A stretch of DNA of 5,896 nucleotides from Candidatus Uhrbacteria bacterium (GTDB taxonomy: Bacteria; Patescibacteriota; Patescibacteriia; 2-12-FULL-60-25): positions 1 through 5,896 of the forward strand of contig JAHFIK010000064.1 in assembly GCA_023246415.1 (NCBI GenBank), given 5' to 3'. Positions within the stretch are counted from its first letter, which is position 1. Every line of letters starts with the position of its first letter. Shown piece after piece: positions 1-4,969 of the stretch. The notes beneath the pieces were generated by a model, which made no database searches, had not been told where the DNA came from, and worked only from the letters and a program-made list of their open reading frames with translations. The translations under genes were made by a program, and so were the position numbers.

Positions 1-52
1 GCGGGTTGACGGTTTTCAAGACCGTTGCCTTAAACCACTCGGCCACCTCTCC
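1..52 (-). tRNA. tRNA-Ser (anticodon UGA), 3' part cut by window edge
   Basis: Read on the minus strand, the 5' acceptor strand GGAGAGG (52-46) is followed by TG, a D-arm of the GCCGAGTGGTTTAAGGC type, and an anticodon stem-loop with CTTGAAAA. The anticodon is TGA, which reads UCA and UCG serine codons. The sequence then enters a variable arm starting C-AACCC and leaves the window. The order matches class II bacterial tRNA-Ser, which has a long variable arm. The variable arm, T-arm and 3' acceptor strand lie outside the window, so acceptor pairing and an encoded CCA cannot be checked. Confidence 0.93.
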
Positions 53-73
53 GTGGCGGGGAAAGGTTAACCG

Positions 74-79
74 ATTCTA
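74..79 (-). promoter_or_regulatory. possible -10 element for tRNA-Ser
   Basis: The minus strand carries TAGAAT, five of six matches to the sigma70 -10 consensus. It would start transcription about 15 nt before the tRNA 5' end. No convincing -35 hexamer lies at the right spacing. The alternative is read-through from the membrane-protein gene that ends 50 bp upstream in the same direction. Confidence 0.25.
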
Positions 80-102
80 AGGAATGAGGCAAGAATGACG
101 GG

Positions 103-537
103 CTAGAGCGTTATTTTAGCGACATCGTTAACACTGCTTTTTCGCGCAGCGATGGTCAACATTGGATATATCGCCATCCCGAGACCAAAGACGATCAAAT
201 ATGAAGAGAACGGGATAAGACCGACACGAGGCACCATTAACAGAGATTCTGGCACCGTATGTACAAATTGTGCACTATGCGCAAAAAGCACAAATAACAC
301 CGAAACAATTGCCGTATAAACGGTCATTAAATATGAGCCACCCTTCCCCAATACCTTATTACTCACTGTTCCGAAATAAAACGCACAAAGCATGACGAAT
401 ACGCTCGTTACCGGAAGGATAAAAGAAATTCGTCCATCTGGAATATTATGATTCGCAAAGAGAAACCAGGCATTTGCCGCCAAAAGCATGACCATGCTCA
501 AGAGGAGACTAGCCGAGAAGCTATTAGAGACTTTCAT
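103..537 (-). CDS. hypothetical four-helix membrane protein
   Basis: This 144-residue protein is not one I recognise. Four hydrophobic segments are visible at about residues 8-28, 37-57, 69-90 and 107-130. They are separated by short polar loops, including a basic, glycine-rich turn (NKVLGKGG, 60-67) between helices 2 and 3 and an ARKS tail after helix 4. The lysines and arginines sit mainly at the loop after helix 2 and at the C-terminus, which suggests those parts are cytoplasmic. There is no catalytic motif and no cleavable signal peptide. The start at 537 is the first ATG, but no good SD site precedes it. The coding sequence is more AT-rich than the genes at 3054-5628. It lies just upstream of, and in the same direction as, the tRNA-Ser gene. 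A small inner-membrane protein of unknown role is all that can be said. Confidence 0.72.
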   Translation of the reverse strand: MKVSNSFSASLLLSMVMLLAANAWFLFANHNIPDGRISFILPVTSVFVMLCAFYFGTVSNKVLGKGGSYLMTVYTAIVSVLFVLFAHSAQFVHTVPESLLMVPRVGLIPFSSYLIVFGLGMAIYPMLTIAARKSSVNDVAKITL

Positions 538-588
538 AGGCGTATGAATTCCAAGGATTTAGTAAATAATTCTCTTTACACAAGATTT

Positions 589-594
589 AGCATA
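589..594 (-). promoter_or_regulatory. possible -10 element upstream of the membrane protein
   Basis: The minus strand reads TATGCT here, the same hexamer proposed as the -10 for the gene at 5101-5628. It would give a 5' UTR of about 45 nt. A nearby TATATT is an alternative. The region is AT-rich and no clear -35 hexamer is seen, so this is weak. Confidence 0.25.
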
Positions 595-611
595 CTAATA
601 TAAGTACTACA

Positions 612-640
612 AATAAAACGACTGACAAAGTCGTTTTATT
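612..640 (-). terminator. hairpin terminator, probably bidirectional
   Basis: A perfect 12-bp inverted repeat (612-623 and 629-640) encloses a 5-nt loop. The inner stem is ACGACT/AGTCGT and is flanked by A-runs on one side and T-runs on the other, so it resembles an intrinsic terminator on either strand. On the minus strand it lies about 140 nt after the stop of the 781-1506 gene and just before the promoter region of the membrane protein. It would therefore separate these two units. Confidence 0.6.
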
Positions 641-647
641 ACATACC

Positions 648-663
648 ACAGTGTGCACACTGT
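648..663. repeat. 16-bp perfect palindrome followed by a T-run
   Basis: ACAGTGTGCACACTGT is a perfect palindrome. On the plus strand it is followed at once by CTTTTTT, which gives a short stem with a TGCA loop and a U-tract, as in an intrinsic terminator. No plus-strand gene is known to its left. It could instead be a binding site for a dimeric regulator. Confidence 0.5.
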
Positions 664-683
664 CTTTTTTCCTGTCAGAATTT

Positions 684-701
684 CTGATCGTTTTTGATCA
701 G
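684..701. repeat. short hairpin CTGATC/GATCAG
   Basis: A perfect 6-bp stem encloses a 6-nt T-rich loop. It lies in the 3' trailer of the 781-1506 gene (minus strand), between two other inverted repeats. It may stabilise the transcript end or help termination. No U-tract follows it. Confidence 0.4.
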
Positions 702-716
702 CGATTCAGTTCAGGA

Positions 717-741
717 GGGAAACGGGTAGAATTCGTTTCCC
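717..741 (-). other. 3' trailer hairpin GGGAAACG/CGTTTCCC
   Basis: A perfect 8-bp inverted repeat with a 9-nt loop lies 40 nt after the stop codon of the 781-1506 gene. On the minus strand it is followed by TCCTG, not a T-run, so it is not a classic terminator alone. It is the first and most GC-rich of four hairpins in the trailer. Confidence 0.5.
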
Positions 742-780
742 AGCTGAGTTTTAAGAATGGCGATTAAGCATGACGAACTG

Positions 781-1506
781 CTAGAAAAAGACCGAATATC
801 CTTCGTGTTCTTCGCCAAGTTCACGAGTTGCGATCTTCCAAAGCGTCTGCGCGACGATACAGCATGTCGGTCCATTATGTCCGAAAACACGTTTTACTGC
901 TTCGAAGTAGGGTTCAAAGAACGCATCCTGGTCAGTGCCGTTCGAACGGATCGTGTCCAGAATCATCTGCGTAGCCTTGTCGAGATCGAAGAACTCGATA
1001 CCGTAGTACCGTTCGCCATAGTTCGCGATCAACCATCCAAGTGCGGTCCGTAGGTCCGGTGCCGCATTAAAGTGAATACCGATACTTCTATTACCGATTT
1101 CCACTCCGTCTTTTTGGATGATAACGAAACTAGCGTCCATATGATCGACGTGCAACCGCTCAGCAAGACCTGAGACACCAAAGACACAGATCTCCGAGAA
1201 GAGCATTTCGGCTTGACCGCGTTTTTGACGCTTAGTATCCATGAGGACACATGTAACGGTCATATCTGCGATGCCGAAATTCTCGATAACCCGCTGAACT
1301 AACTGCACCCGGAGCGCTTCGGCTTCAAGGTCGTACTTTGCACCTCGTTCGCAAAGGGCCTTGACCCTAGAATTGTTGTCTGCATTTATGCTGAAAGGCC
1401 AGGGCCTATTCTTGATTCTCTCACATAAATCGTGAGCGTCTTGATAACAACTATTTGAACAGCTTACTGACTCAGCAAGTTTATCTTGAATGTTTCGAAT
1501 GTCCAT
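781..1506 (-). CDS. hypothetical protein, 241 residues
   Basis: I do not recognise this family. The protein is soluble, with no membrane segment or signal peptide. The N-terminal part (about 1-75) is polar and probably helical, with cysteines at 16, 20 and 28. The middle (about 78-150) alternates hydrophobic strands with charged turns (ADMTVTCVLMDTK, ASFVIIQKDGVEIG), which suggests an alpha/beta or sheet domain. The C-terminal part is rich in aromatic and acidic residues (GERYYGIEFFDLDKA, DAFFEPYFEAVKRVFG). The ATG at 1506 follows GAAG with a 5-nt spacer, a modest SD. A near-consensus promoter and a structured leader of about 143 nt precede it, which supports the gene being real and suggests post-transcriptional control. 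It appears to be a single-gene unit ending in the hairpin cluster at 612-741. Confidence 0.78.
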   Translation of the reverse strand: MDIRNIQDKLAESVSCSNSCYQDAHDLCERIKNRPWPFSINADNNSRVKALCERGAKYDLEAEALRVQLVQRVIENFGIADMTVTCVLMDTKRQKRGQAEMLFSEICVFGVSGLAERLHVDHMDASFVIIQKDGVEIGNRSIGIHFNAAPDLRTALGWLIANYGERYYGIEFFDLDKATQMILDTIRSNGTDQDAFFEPYFEAVKRVFGHNGPTCCIVAQTLWKIATRELGEEHEGYSVFF

Positions 1507-1649
1507 GTTTTCTTCACGCCGATTTATGTCGTGGCGTGCCTCTGTTTTTGAGCACCGTGCCCCTGCGTTTGTGCAGGTTTACACTGTACTCTGCTTAACT
1601 GGGTGAGAACTCTCATCCGTTTAAGCAGTCAGAGGTTCGGCTTTTTAAG
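1507..1649 (-). promoter_or_regulatory. long structured 5' leader, riboswitch-like, no family recognised
   Basis: From the predicted start near 1649 to the ATG at 1506, the minus-strand RNA can form a closed multi-branched fold. P1 pairs CCTCTG (1635-1630) with CAGAGG (1544-1539). P2 is a 17-position hairpin spanning 1628-1591, with an outer 8-bp stem CTGCTTAA/TTAAGCAG and an inner stem around a 4-nt loop. P3 is CCTGC/GCAGG (1577-1562). A small GCAC/GTGC hairpin spans 1560-1552. After P1, CACGCC/GGCGTG (1538-1515) forms a last hairpin ending 8 nt before the start codon, where it could affect ribosome access. I matched it to no known riboswitch consensus. P2 pairs slightly better as plus-strand RNA, so an antisense RNA is possible. 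Confidence 0.5.
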
Positions 1650-1655
1650 AATACA

Positions 1656-1684
1656 AATATAACACAAAAATGGCTTTTTGTCAA
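1656..1684 (-). promoter_or_regulatory. sigma70-type promoter for the 781-1506 gene
   Basis: The minus strand has a perfect -35 TTGACA (1684-1679), a 17-bp spacer and a -10 TATATT (1661-1656). This is the strongest promoter match in the window. The predicted start is near 1649, which places the whole structured leader in the transcript. The surrounding sequence is very AT-rich. Confidence 0.8.
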
Positions 1685-1708
1685 GTATGCTTTACTCTCA
1701 ATTAAGCC

Positions 1709-1729
1709 AAATTCTAAATCTTAGAATTT
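1709..1729 (-). terminator. AT-rich hairpin after the 1759-2217 gene
   Basis: A perfect 9-bp inverted repeat, AAATTCTAA/TTAGAATTT with a 3-nt loop, lies 30 nt after the stop of the 1759-2217 gene. It can be extended imperfectly to about 1701-1736. The stem is AT-rich and no uninterrupted T-run follows, so it is at best a weak terminator for the tspO unit. Confidence 0.4.
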
Positions 1730-1758
1730 TGCTAATTTAAGAGAAAATCTTTGCAGTA

Positions 1759-2217
1759 TTACATCTTTTTCGAATCGTACGCCCAGTGGAGTAGCGCTTG
1801 CCGTTGGCGTGGTCGGCAAAGCAGATCTTTAGCCCGACAATTATTTTTGATTTGCGAGAGATGCCTGCGCATCGCCAGCCATCGTTTGATTTGTCGCTCA
1901 TCATCATCCGTTCGACGTCCCAGATAATATCGGCAATACCACTGAAACCACCCGCGCGGATCTTGCGGATGGATCCACCCTTTTGCTTTCCATACCGAAA
2001 GCGGCTGGCTCGCATTCACGCCGAAGTAGTTCAGTTCTTTGTGACGCTTCCCGTCGGGTGAAAGTTTCGCCTTGGTAAACCACTGCCGTGGAAACTCTTT
2101 TGGCTTGTCCGAAAAATATAATCCCCCAAACACGCCAAGCTCAAGCATTTCTTTCGGAGTCAGCTGTGGCTTGAATTGGAGATGAATCGGATTCGATTCG
2201 CTTCGTTTTTTTGGCAT
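1759..2217 (-). CDS. conserved-looking protein of unknown function (WFQWYCRYYLGRR motif)
   Basis: The protein has 152 residues and is basic and unusually rich in tryptophan and tyrosine. The core runs from LTPKEMLELGVFGG (19-32) through LNYFGVNASQPLSVWKAKGWI (62-82) and DPRGWFQWYCRYYLGRR (86-102) to RQRQALLHWAYDSKKM at the C-terminus. From memory, similar proteins occur in varied bacteria and some eukaryotes without an assigned function; I cannot confirm this here. Cysteines at 95, 127 and 134 are visible, but no zinc-finger spacing. The aromatic and arginine-rich surface could suit nucleic-acid binding, which is inference only. The ATG at 2217 has a weak GGGA upstream. The gene starts 39 bp after the tspO stop in the same direction, so the two are probably cotranscribed. 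Confidence 0.82.
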   Translation of the reverse strand: MPKKRSESNPIHLQFKPQLTPKEMLELGVFGGLYFSDKPKEFPRQWFTKAKLSPDGKRHKELNYFGVNASQPLSVWKAKGWIHPQDPRGWFQWYCRYYLGRRTDDDERQIKRWLAMRRHLSQIKNNCRAKDLLCRPRQRQALLHWAYDSKKM

Positions 2218-2256
2218 AAGATCCCATCAAGACAAGACGGTCTGCGTTCGATGCAT

Positions 2257-2670
2257 TCACGATCGCTTTCGATTCAAATACGTCACCGTTAACTGCAAAC
2301 AGGTCGCGAACAATCCCCAGAGCAGATAAGGGAGATTCGCGAGTGACACCCAATGCAACCCAGGTGAGGCGCTCCAAACCGCAACCAGCGCCCAGATCAG
2401 CGTCCCGACGACGAGCAAAATATCCAGCGCGGCGAGCAGATTATTTTTTAGCCCGAACTGAATCGGTGTGAATGCGAAATTAAAAATGAGATTGAGAACA
2501 AATGGCAATGCAACGATCCAGGCAAGCGTCCCGGTAAACGCCGCATACAGCACGGCACTGAACGACACAGCGATAATCACATACAAAACAGTCCAAACTG
2601 GCCCAAACAGCCAGGAAGGCGGAGCCCATGCCGGCTTCTTCAGGCGCGAGTACCAGTCATACGTATTCAT
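2257..2670 (-). CDS. tspO: TspO/MBR family tryptophan-rich sensory protein, short form
   Basis: The N-terminal signature WYSRLKKPAWAPPSWLFGPVW (6-26) is diagnostic of TspO/MBR (peripheral benzodiazepine receptor-like) proteins. These are membrane proteins that bind porphyrins, haem-related tetrapyrroles and sterols and act in stress or tetrapyrrole responses. FNFAFTPIQFG (63-73) and PYLLWGLFATCLQLTVTYLN (114-133) match the later helices. Helices lie at about 20-45, 49-68, 74-99 and 108-131. At 137 residues it is shorter than the usual 150-170. The helix that normally precedes the WY motif is missing, and an in-frame TGA at 2700-2698 rules out a longer start in this frame. The ATG at 2670 has no clear SD. 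It lies upstream of the 1759-2217 gene and divergent from the Bax-inhibitor-1 gene. Confidence 0.93.
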   Translation of the reverse strand: MNTYDWYSRLKKPAWAPPSWLFGPVWTVLYVIIAVSFSAVLYAAFTGTLAWIVALPFVLNLIFNFAFTPIQFGLKNNLLAALDILLVVGTLIWALVAVWSASPGLHWVSLANLPYLLWGLFATCLQLTVTYLNRKRS

Positions 2671-2699
2671 AGGTGACCGATGTGATTCGGATAGATATC

Positions 2700-2705
2700 A
2701 GTATA
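2700..2705 (-). promoter_or_regulatory. possible -10 element for tspO
   Basis: TATACT on the minus strand matches five of six -10 positions and would give a leader of about 22-25 nt before the tspO ATG. No good -35 hexamer is seen at 16-18 bp, so support is weak. Confidence 0.35.
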
Positions 2706-2771
2706 CGCTATGTCACGCCTATTAGACACGCAGGAACACTGAAACAATCGAGCGAGCGACGCTCACGATAG

Positions 2772-2904
2772 ATGTCATCCCGAACCAGTGCGTACCGCAA
2801 GCAATTGGAAGCCGGTGAGGGATCTCAGGAAGAGATGGATGCACTTCCTGAGATCCCTCACCGGCTTCCCGGAGACGTCGGCGAGCAGTGGTTCGGGATG
2901 ACAT
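2772..2904. mobile_element. 133-bp palindromic interspersed repeat (MITE or REP-like)
   Basis: Two 61-bp inverted arms (2772-2832 and 2844-2904) surround an 11-bp loop. The outer 16 bp (ATGTCATCCCGAACCA) and inner 26 bp (including GCCGGTGAGGGATCTCAG) pair perfectly. The 19-bp middle segments have equal length but have diverged. There is no transposase, so any mobility would need outside enzymes. GTCATCCCGA...GAGGGATCTC resembles a dispersed repeat I recall from environmental bacterial genomes (recall, not checked). The AT at each end allows at most a tiny target duplication. It sits between the divergent tspO and Bax-inhibitor-1 genes. The rest of this 380-bp gap (2671-2771 and 2905-3038) holds no gene I can support. 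Confidence 0.85.
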
Positions 2905-2983
2905 ATGTAATCGTATCATCACGATTCAGTGACCTCGTTCACGGCTCTGCTCATTTGCCTCTCCGTCCACACTCCTCTCCCCG

Positions 2984-2998
2984 TGAGACGATGTCTCA
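2984..2998. promoter_or_regulatory. small dyad TGAGAC/GTCTCA upstream of the Bax-inhibitor-1 promoter
   Basis: A perfect 6-bp dyad with a 3-nt centre lies about 50 bp upstream of the proposed -10. The position would suit a regulator site, but the repeat is short and could be chance. Confidence 0.25.
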
Positions 2999-3038
2999 TC
3001 GCGTAACCACGGCATCCGATGCTCGCAATGCTGAAAAA

Positions 3039-3047
3039 TGCTATGAT
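3039..3047 (+). promoter_or_regulatory. extended -10 promoter of the Bax-inhibitor-1 gene
   Basis: TGCTATGAT is an extended -10 (TG, one base, then TATGAT). It ends 6 bp before the ATG at 3054, so the predicted transcript starts at or within a base or two of the start codon. No -35 is evident, as is common for extended -10 promoters. This supports the 3054 start and a leaderless mRNA. Confidence 0.5.
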
Positions 3048-3053
3048 TTTGGC

Positions 3054-3749
3054 ATGCCTCCGCAAACAAAAGACCAGTATATCGAGGAAATTCACTCTTT
3101 TTTCCGGGAAGTCTATGGCTGGATGTTCCTCGGTCTCCTTGTATCCGGTGTCGTGGCATTCACCGTTGGCACGCACCCATCGCTCTACGGACCGCTCTTC
3201 ATCAACAGTCCGCTCTTCATCTTCATCATCCTGTTTGAGCTTGCGCTCGTCGTTGGCCTTATCTCCTTTATTAAACGGATGACCGCAGAAGTCGCGGTCT
3301 GTCTCTTCTTCCTCTACTGCTTTACCACCGGGCTCACGCTTTCCGTCATCTTTCTGGTCTACGAACTCCCTTCCATCGGCCAGATGTTCTTTATCTCTGC
3401 CGGGATGTTCGGGGTCATGAGCGCGTACGGGTATTACACAAAGCGAGACCTCACCGGCCTTGGGAACGTCCTGATGATGGGACTCTTTGGAATCATCATC
3501 GCGGGCATCATTAATCTCTTTTTAAGAAACTCGATGGTCGACTTCATCACGGCCGCGATCGGTGTTGTCGTGTTCACCGGGCTCACCGCCTATGACACAC
3601 AAAAAATTCGAAGCCAAAACATTCTTGGGAATGATGGGACGCCGGAAGACACGAAAGAATCTATTATTGGCGCACTCATCCTCTACCTTGATTTCGTGAA
3701 CCTCTTTTTGAAGATGCTGAGGCTGTTTGGGAAGCGACGGCGATCGTAA
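3054..3749 (+). CDS. Bax inhibitor-1 (BI-1/TMBIM, YetJ/YbhL-like) membrane protein
   Basis: This 231-residue protein has seven hydrophobic helices at about 22-40, 54-73, 78-103, 108-128, 136-157, 162-180 and 204-224. Family hallmarks are GLTLSVIFLVY (93-103), FGVMSAYGYYTKRDLTGLG (119-137), TAAIGVVVFTGLTAYDTQKI (166-185) and ALILYLDFVNLFLKMLRLFG (207-226). Asp181 and Asp213 match the buried aspartate pair that acts as a pH sensor in Bacillus YetJ, a calcium-leak channel. The family is linked to calcium leak and stress tolerance in the inner membrane. I chose the ATG at 3054 because it gives the usual family length and starts just before the amphipathic N-terminal segment (DQYIEEIHSFFREVYGW). 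The frame stays open upstream to 2772, but that part is the palindromic repeat and intergenic DNA. No SD site is present. Confidence 0.93.
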   Translation: MPPQTKDQYIEEIHSFFREVYGWMFLGLLVSGVVAFTVGTHPSLYGPLFINSPLFIFIILFELALVVGLISFIKRMTAEVAVCLFFLYCFTTGLTLSVIFLVYELPSIGQMFFISAGMFGVMSAYGYYTKRDLTGLGNVLMMGLFGIIIAGIINLFLRNSMVDFITAAIGVVVFTGLTAYDTQKIRSQNILGNDGTPEDTKESIIGALILYLDFVNLFLKMLRLFGKRRRS

Positions 3750-3796
3750 AACGAAAAACCACATCCCAGACCGATGTCACAGGATGTGGCTTCGTT
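3750..3796 (-). terminator. intrinsic terminator between convergent genes
   Basis: CCACATCC (3759-3766) pairs with GGATGTGG (3782-3789), and the outer AACGAA/TTCGTT (3750-3755 and 3791-3796) extends the structure. On the minus strand the GC-rich stem is followed directly by TTTTTCGTTTT, a classic intrinsic terminator for the nucleoside hydrolase-like gene. On the plus strand the tail is only CTTCGTTG, so it would be weaker for the Bax-inhibitor-1 gene, whose stop it abuts. Confidence 0.8.
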
Positions 3797-3822
3797 GAGA
3801 TGTGATCAGCGCACGTGCGCGC

Positions 3823-4914
3823 TTATTCGAGGAGATGATAGAGCGCGGAGAGATACTGTTGCGCGCCGCCCGTGGTGAGCCCGGTGGCCGCATAGTGAAT
3901 CTGCTTGCGTTCGCTCGATTCATTCGCCGGTTCCAATCGCCGCATGGCGATCTTCCCCCATTCTGCCGCTTCGCGCGAAAGATGCGGGACGGACGCGATT
4001 TCGATCGGAACCACGTCATAGATCGTTGGTGCGAGGACCGAATGCAGCGAGAATGCCGGAGCAATATCATGGATGAAAATCTTTTCATCCGGCGCGCGTT
4101 CTTGTCGCGGCTTCACCGCCGCGTCATACCAGATCGCGTAGAGATTGAAGAGCTGCCGCGTCCCGGCGTTTTGCGGCAGGGCCATGCGTAAGTGGACGGC
4201 ATTCTCGAATCCAATCTCTTGCACGCGGGTGACCTCTGACGGTAACAGCGTAATCGGACAGTCGAGTCCCATGAGAACCTGATAGGCTGCCGTCGGATCG
4301 CAGGCCACATTGAATTGCAGCGCGCCGCGTGGCTGATCGCCCATTTGCATGAGCTGAACCGTCCCCCACGTCGCGAACATCGCGTGAACCTCTTTGATCT
4401 TGGAGGCGACCACCGGACATCGCGTCAACAGTTGCGCGAGACCGGTCATTGGTCCGCCAACAACGACGACGCATTCATCCATCTTCAGGATCTCTCGAAT
4501 GAGATCTTCTTGCGGATCAAGCTCGCTATGCCGAATCGCGGCAAGCGGATCCACATCGAGGAATTTGTAGTAATCCGAAAAGTGGATGTGATGCGGCACC
4601 AGCGTCCGTGGCGCGATCCCGCCGTCAAACACGCGAACCAATTTTATTCCAAAGTGGCGCATGAAATTCTTCATGCGGGCCGCTGAGGATTGTTGCGCGA
4701 GGAGCGATGACTCCATGTCATAGTCCCAGAGCGGCGTCTCCTTTGTCGCATTGAAACGAACGGGACGGCCAGTGAGCGCAACGTGGAGCGGCGCCTCCGG
4801 AAACAATCTCGCAAGCGCAATGAGCAGGACGAAATTGTCCGGATCCGGCGCATCGACAAATGCAATGATCGGACGCGTGTCAGGAGAAATGAGATTTGGA
4901 ATTGCCGCAGGCAT
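3823..4914 (-). CDS. nucleoside hydrolase (IUNH) superfamily protein with altered metal loop
   Basis: The family hydrolyses the N-glycosidic bond of nucleosides to base and ribose, using a calcium ion bound by a DxDxxxDD loop. This 363-residue protein shows the fold's landmarks: a first strand with its loop, IIAFVDAPDPDNFVLLIAL (16-34), GGPMTGLAQLL (153-163), LQFNVACDPTAAYQVL (199-214), DCPITLLPSEVT (218-229) and the His-Asp pair in IHDI (281-284). Asn202, His282 and Asp283 keep catalytic or metal positions. However, the loop reads DAPDPDN in place of DxDxxxDD, and the Glu before FN is Gln200. Substrate and activity are therefore uncertain. The ATG at 4914 follows GGAGGG with a 5-nt spacer. 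The frame is open to 4998, but that would overlap the promoter -35. The protein is cytoplasmic in appearance and the gene is a single-gene unit. Confidence 0.88.
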   Translation of the reverse strand: MPAAIPNLISPDTRPIIAFVDAPDPDNFVLLIALARLFPEAPLHVALTGRPVRFNATKETPLWDYDMESSLLAQQSSAARMKNFMRHFGIKLVRVFDGGIAPRTLVPHHIHFSDYYKFLDVDPLAAIRHSELDPQEDLIREILKMDECVVVVGGPMTGLAQLLTRCPVVASKIKEVHAMFATWGTVQLMQMGDQPRGALQFNVACDPTAAYQVLMGLDCPITLLPSEVTRVQEIGFENAVHLRMALPQNAGTRQLFNLYAIWYDAAVKPRQERAPDEKIFIHDIAPAFSLHSVLAPTIYDVVPIEIASVPHLSREAAEWGKIAMRRLEPANESSERKQIHYAATGLTTGGAQQYLSALYHLLE

Positions 4915-4935
4915 CGAAACCCTCCAATCAGGAAA

Positions 4936-4965
4936 CCGCTCCATCGAACAGGATGTAAGGAGCGG
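4936..4965 (-). other. hairpin at the 5' end of the hydrolase leader
   Basis: CCGCTCC/GGAGCGG, a perfect 7-bp stem with a 16-nt loop, lies at the very start of the predicted transcript (about 4963). It could protect the 5' end of the mRNA or have a regulatory role. The loop is large, so this is modest evidence. Confidence 0.4.
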
Positions 4966-4969
4966 AGAG

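Noticed and set aside
757..1053. Plus-strand frame of 98 codons opposite the 781-1506 gene, with AGGAGG at 713-718
   Set aside because: It lies antisense to a longer frame that has a strong promoter. The AGGAGG is about 38 nt from its ATG, too far to act as an SD, and is part of a trailer hairpin.
1507..1649. Known riboswitch or hammerhead ribozyme in the leader
   Set aside because: I found no match to the TPP, SAM, purine, c-di-GMP or THF consensus as I remember them. GGATGAG is not the hammerhead CUGANGA core, and no GAAA partner is present.
2722..2922. Minus-strand frame of 66 codons over the palindromic repeat
   Set aside because: It is made of repeat and intergenic sequence, has no SD, and mirrors the plus-strand reading of the same palindrome.
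3809..3820. 12-bp palindrome GCGCACGTGCGC near the end of the hydrolase gene
   Set aside because: It lies just after the stop codon and before a clear terminator. It is short and GC-rich, with no sign of function.
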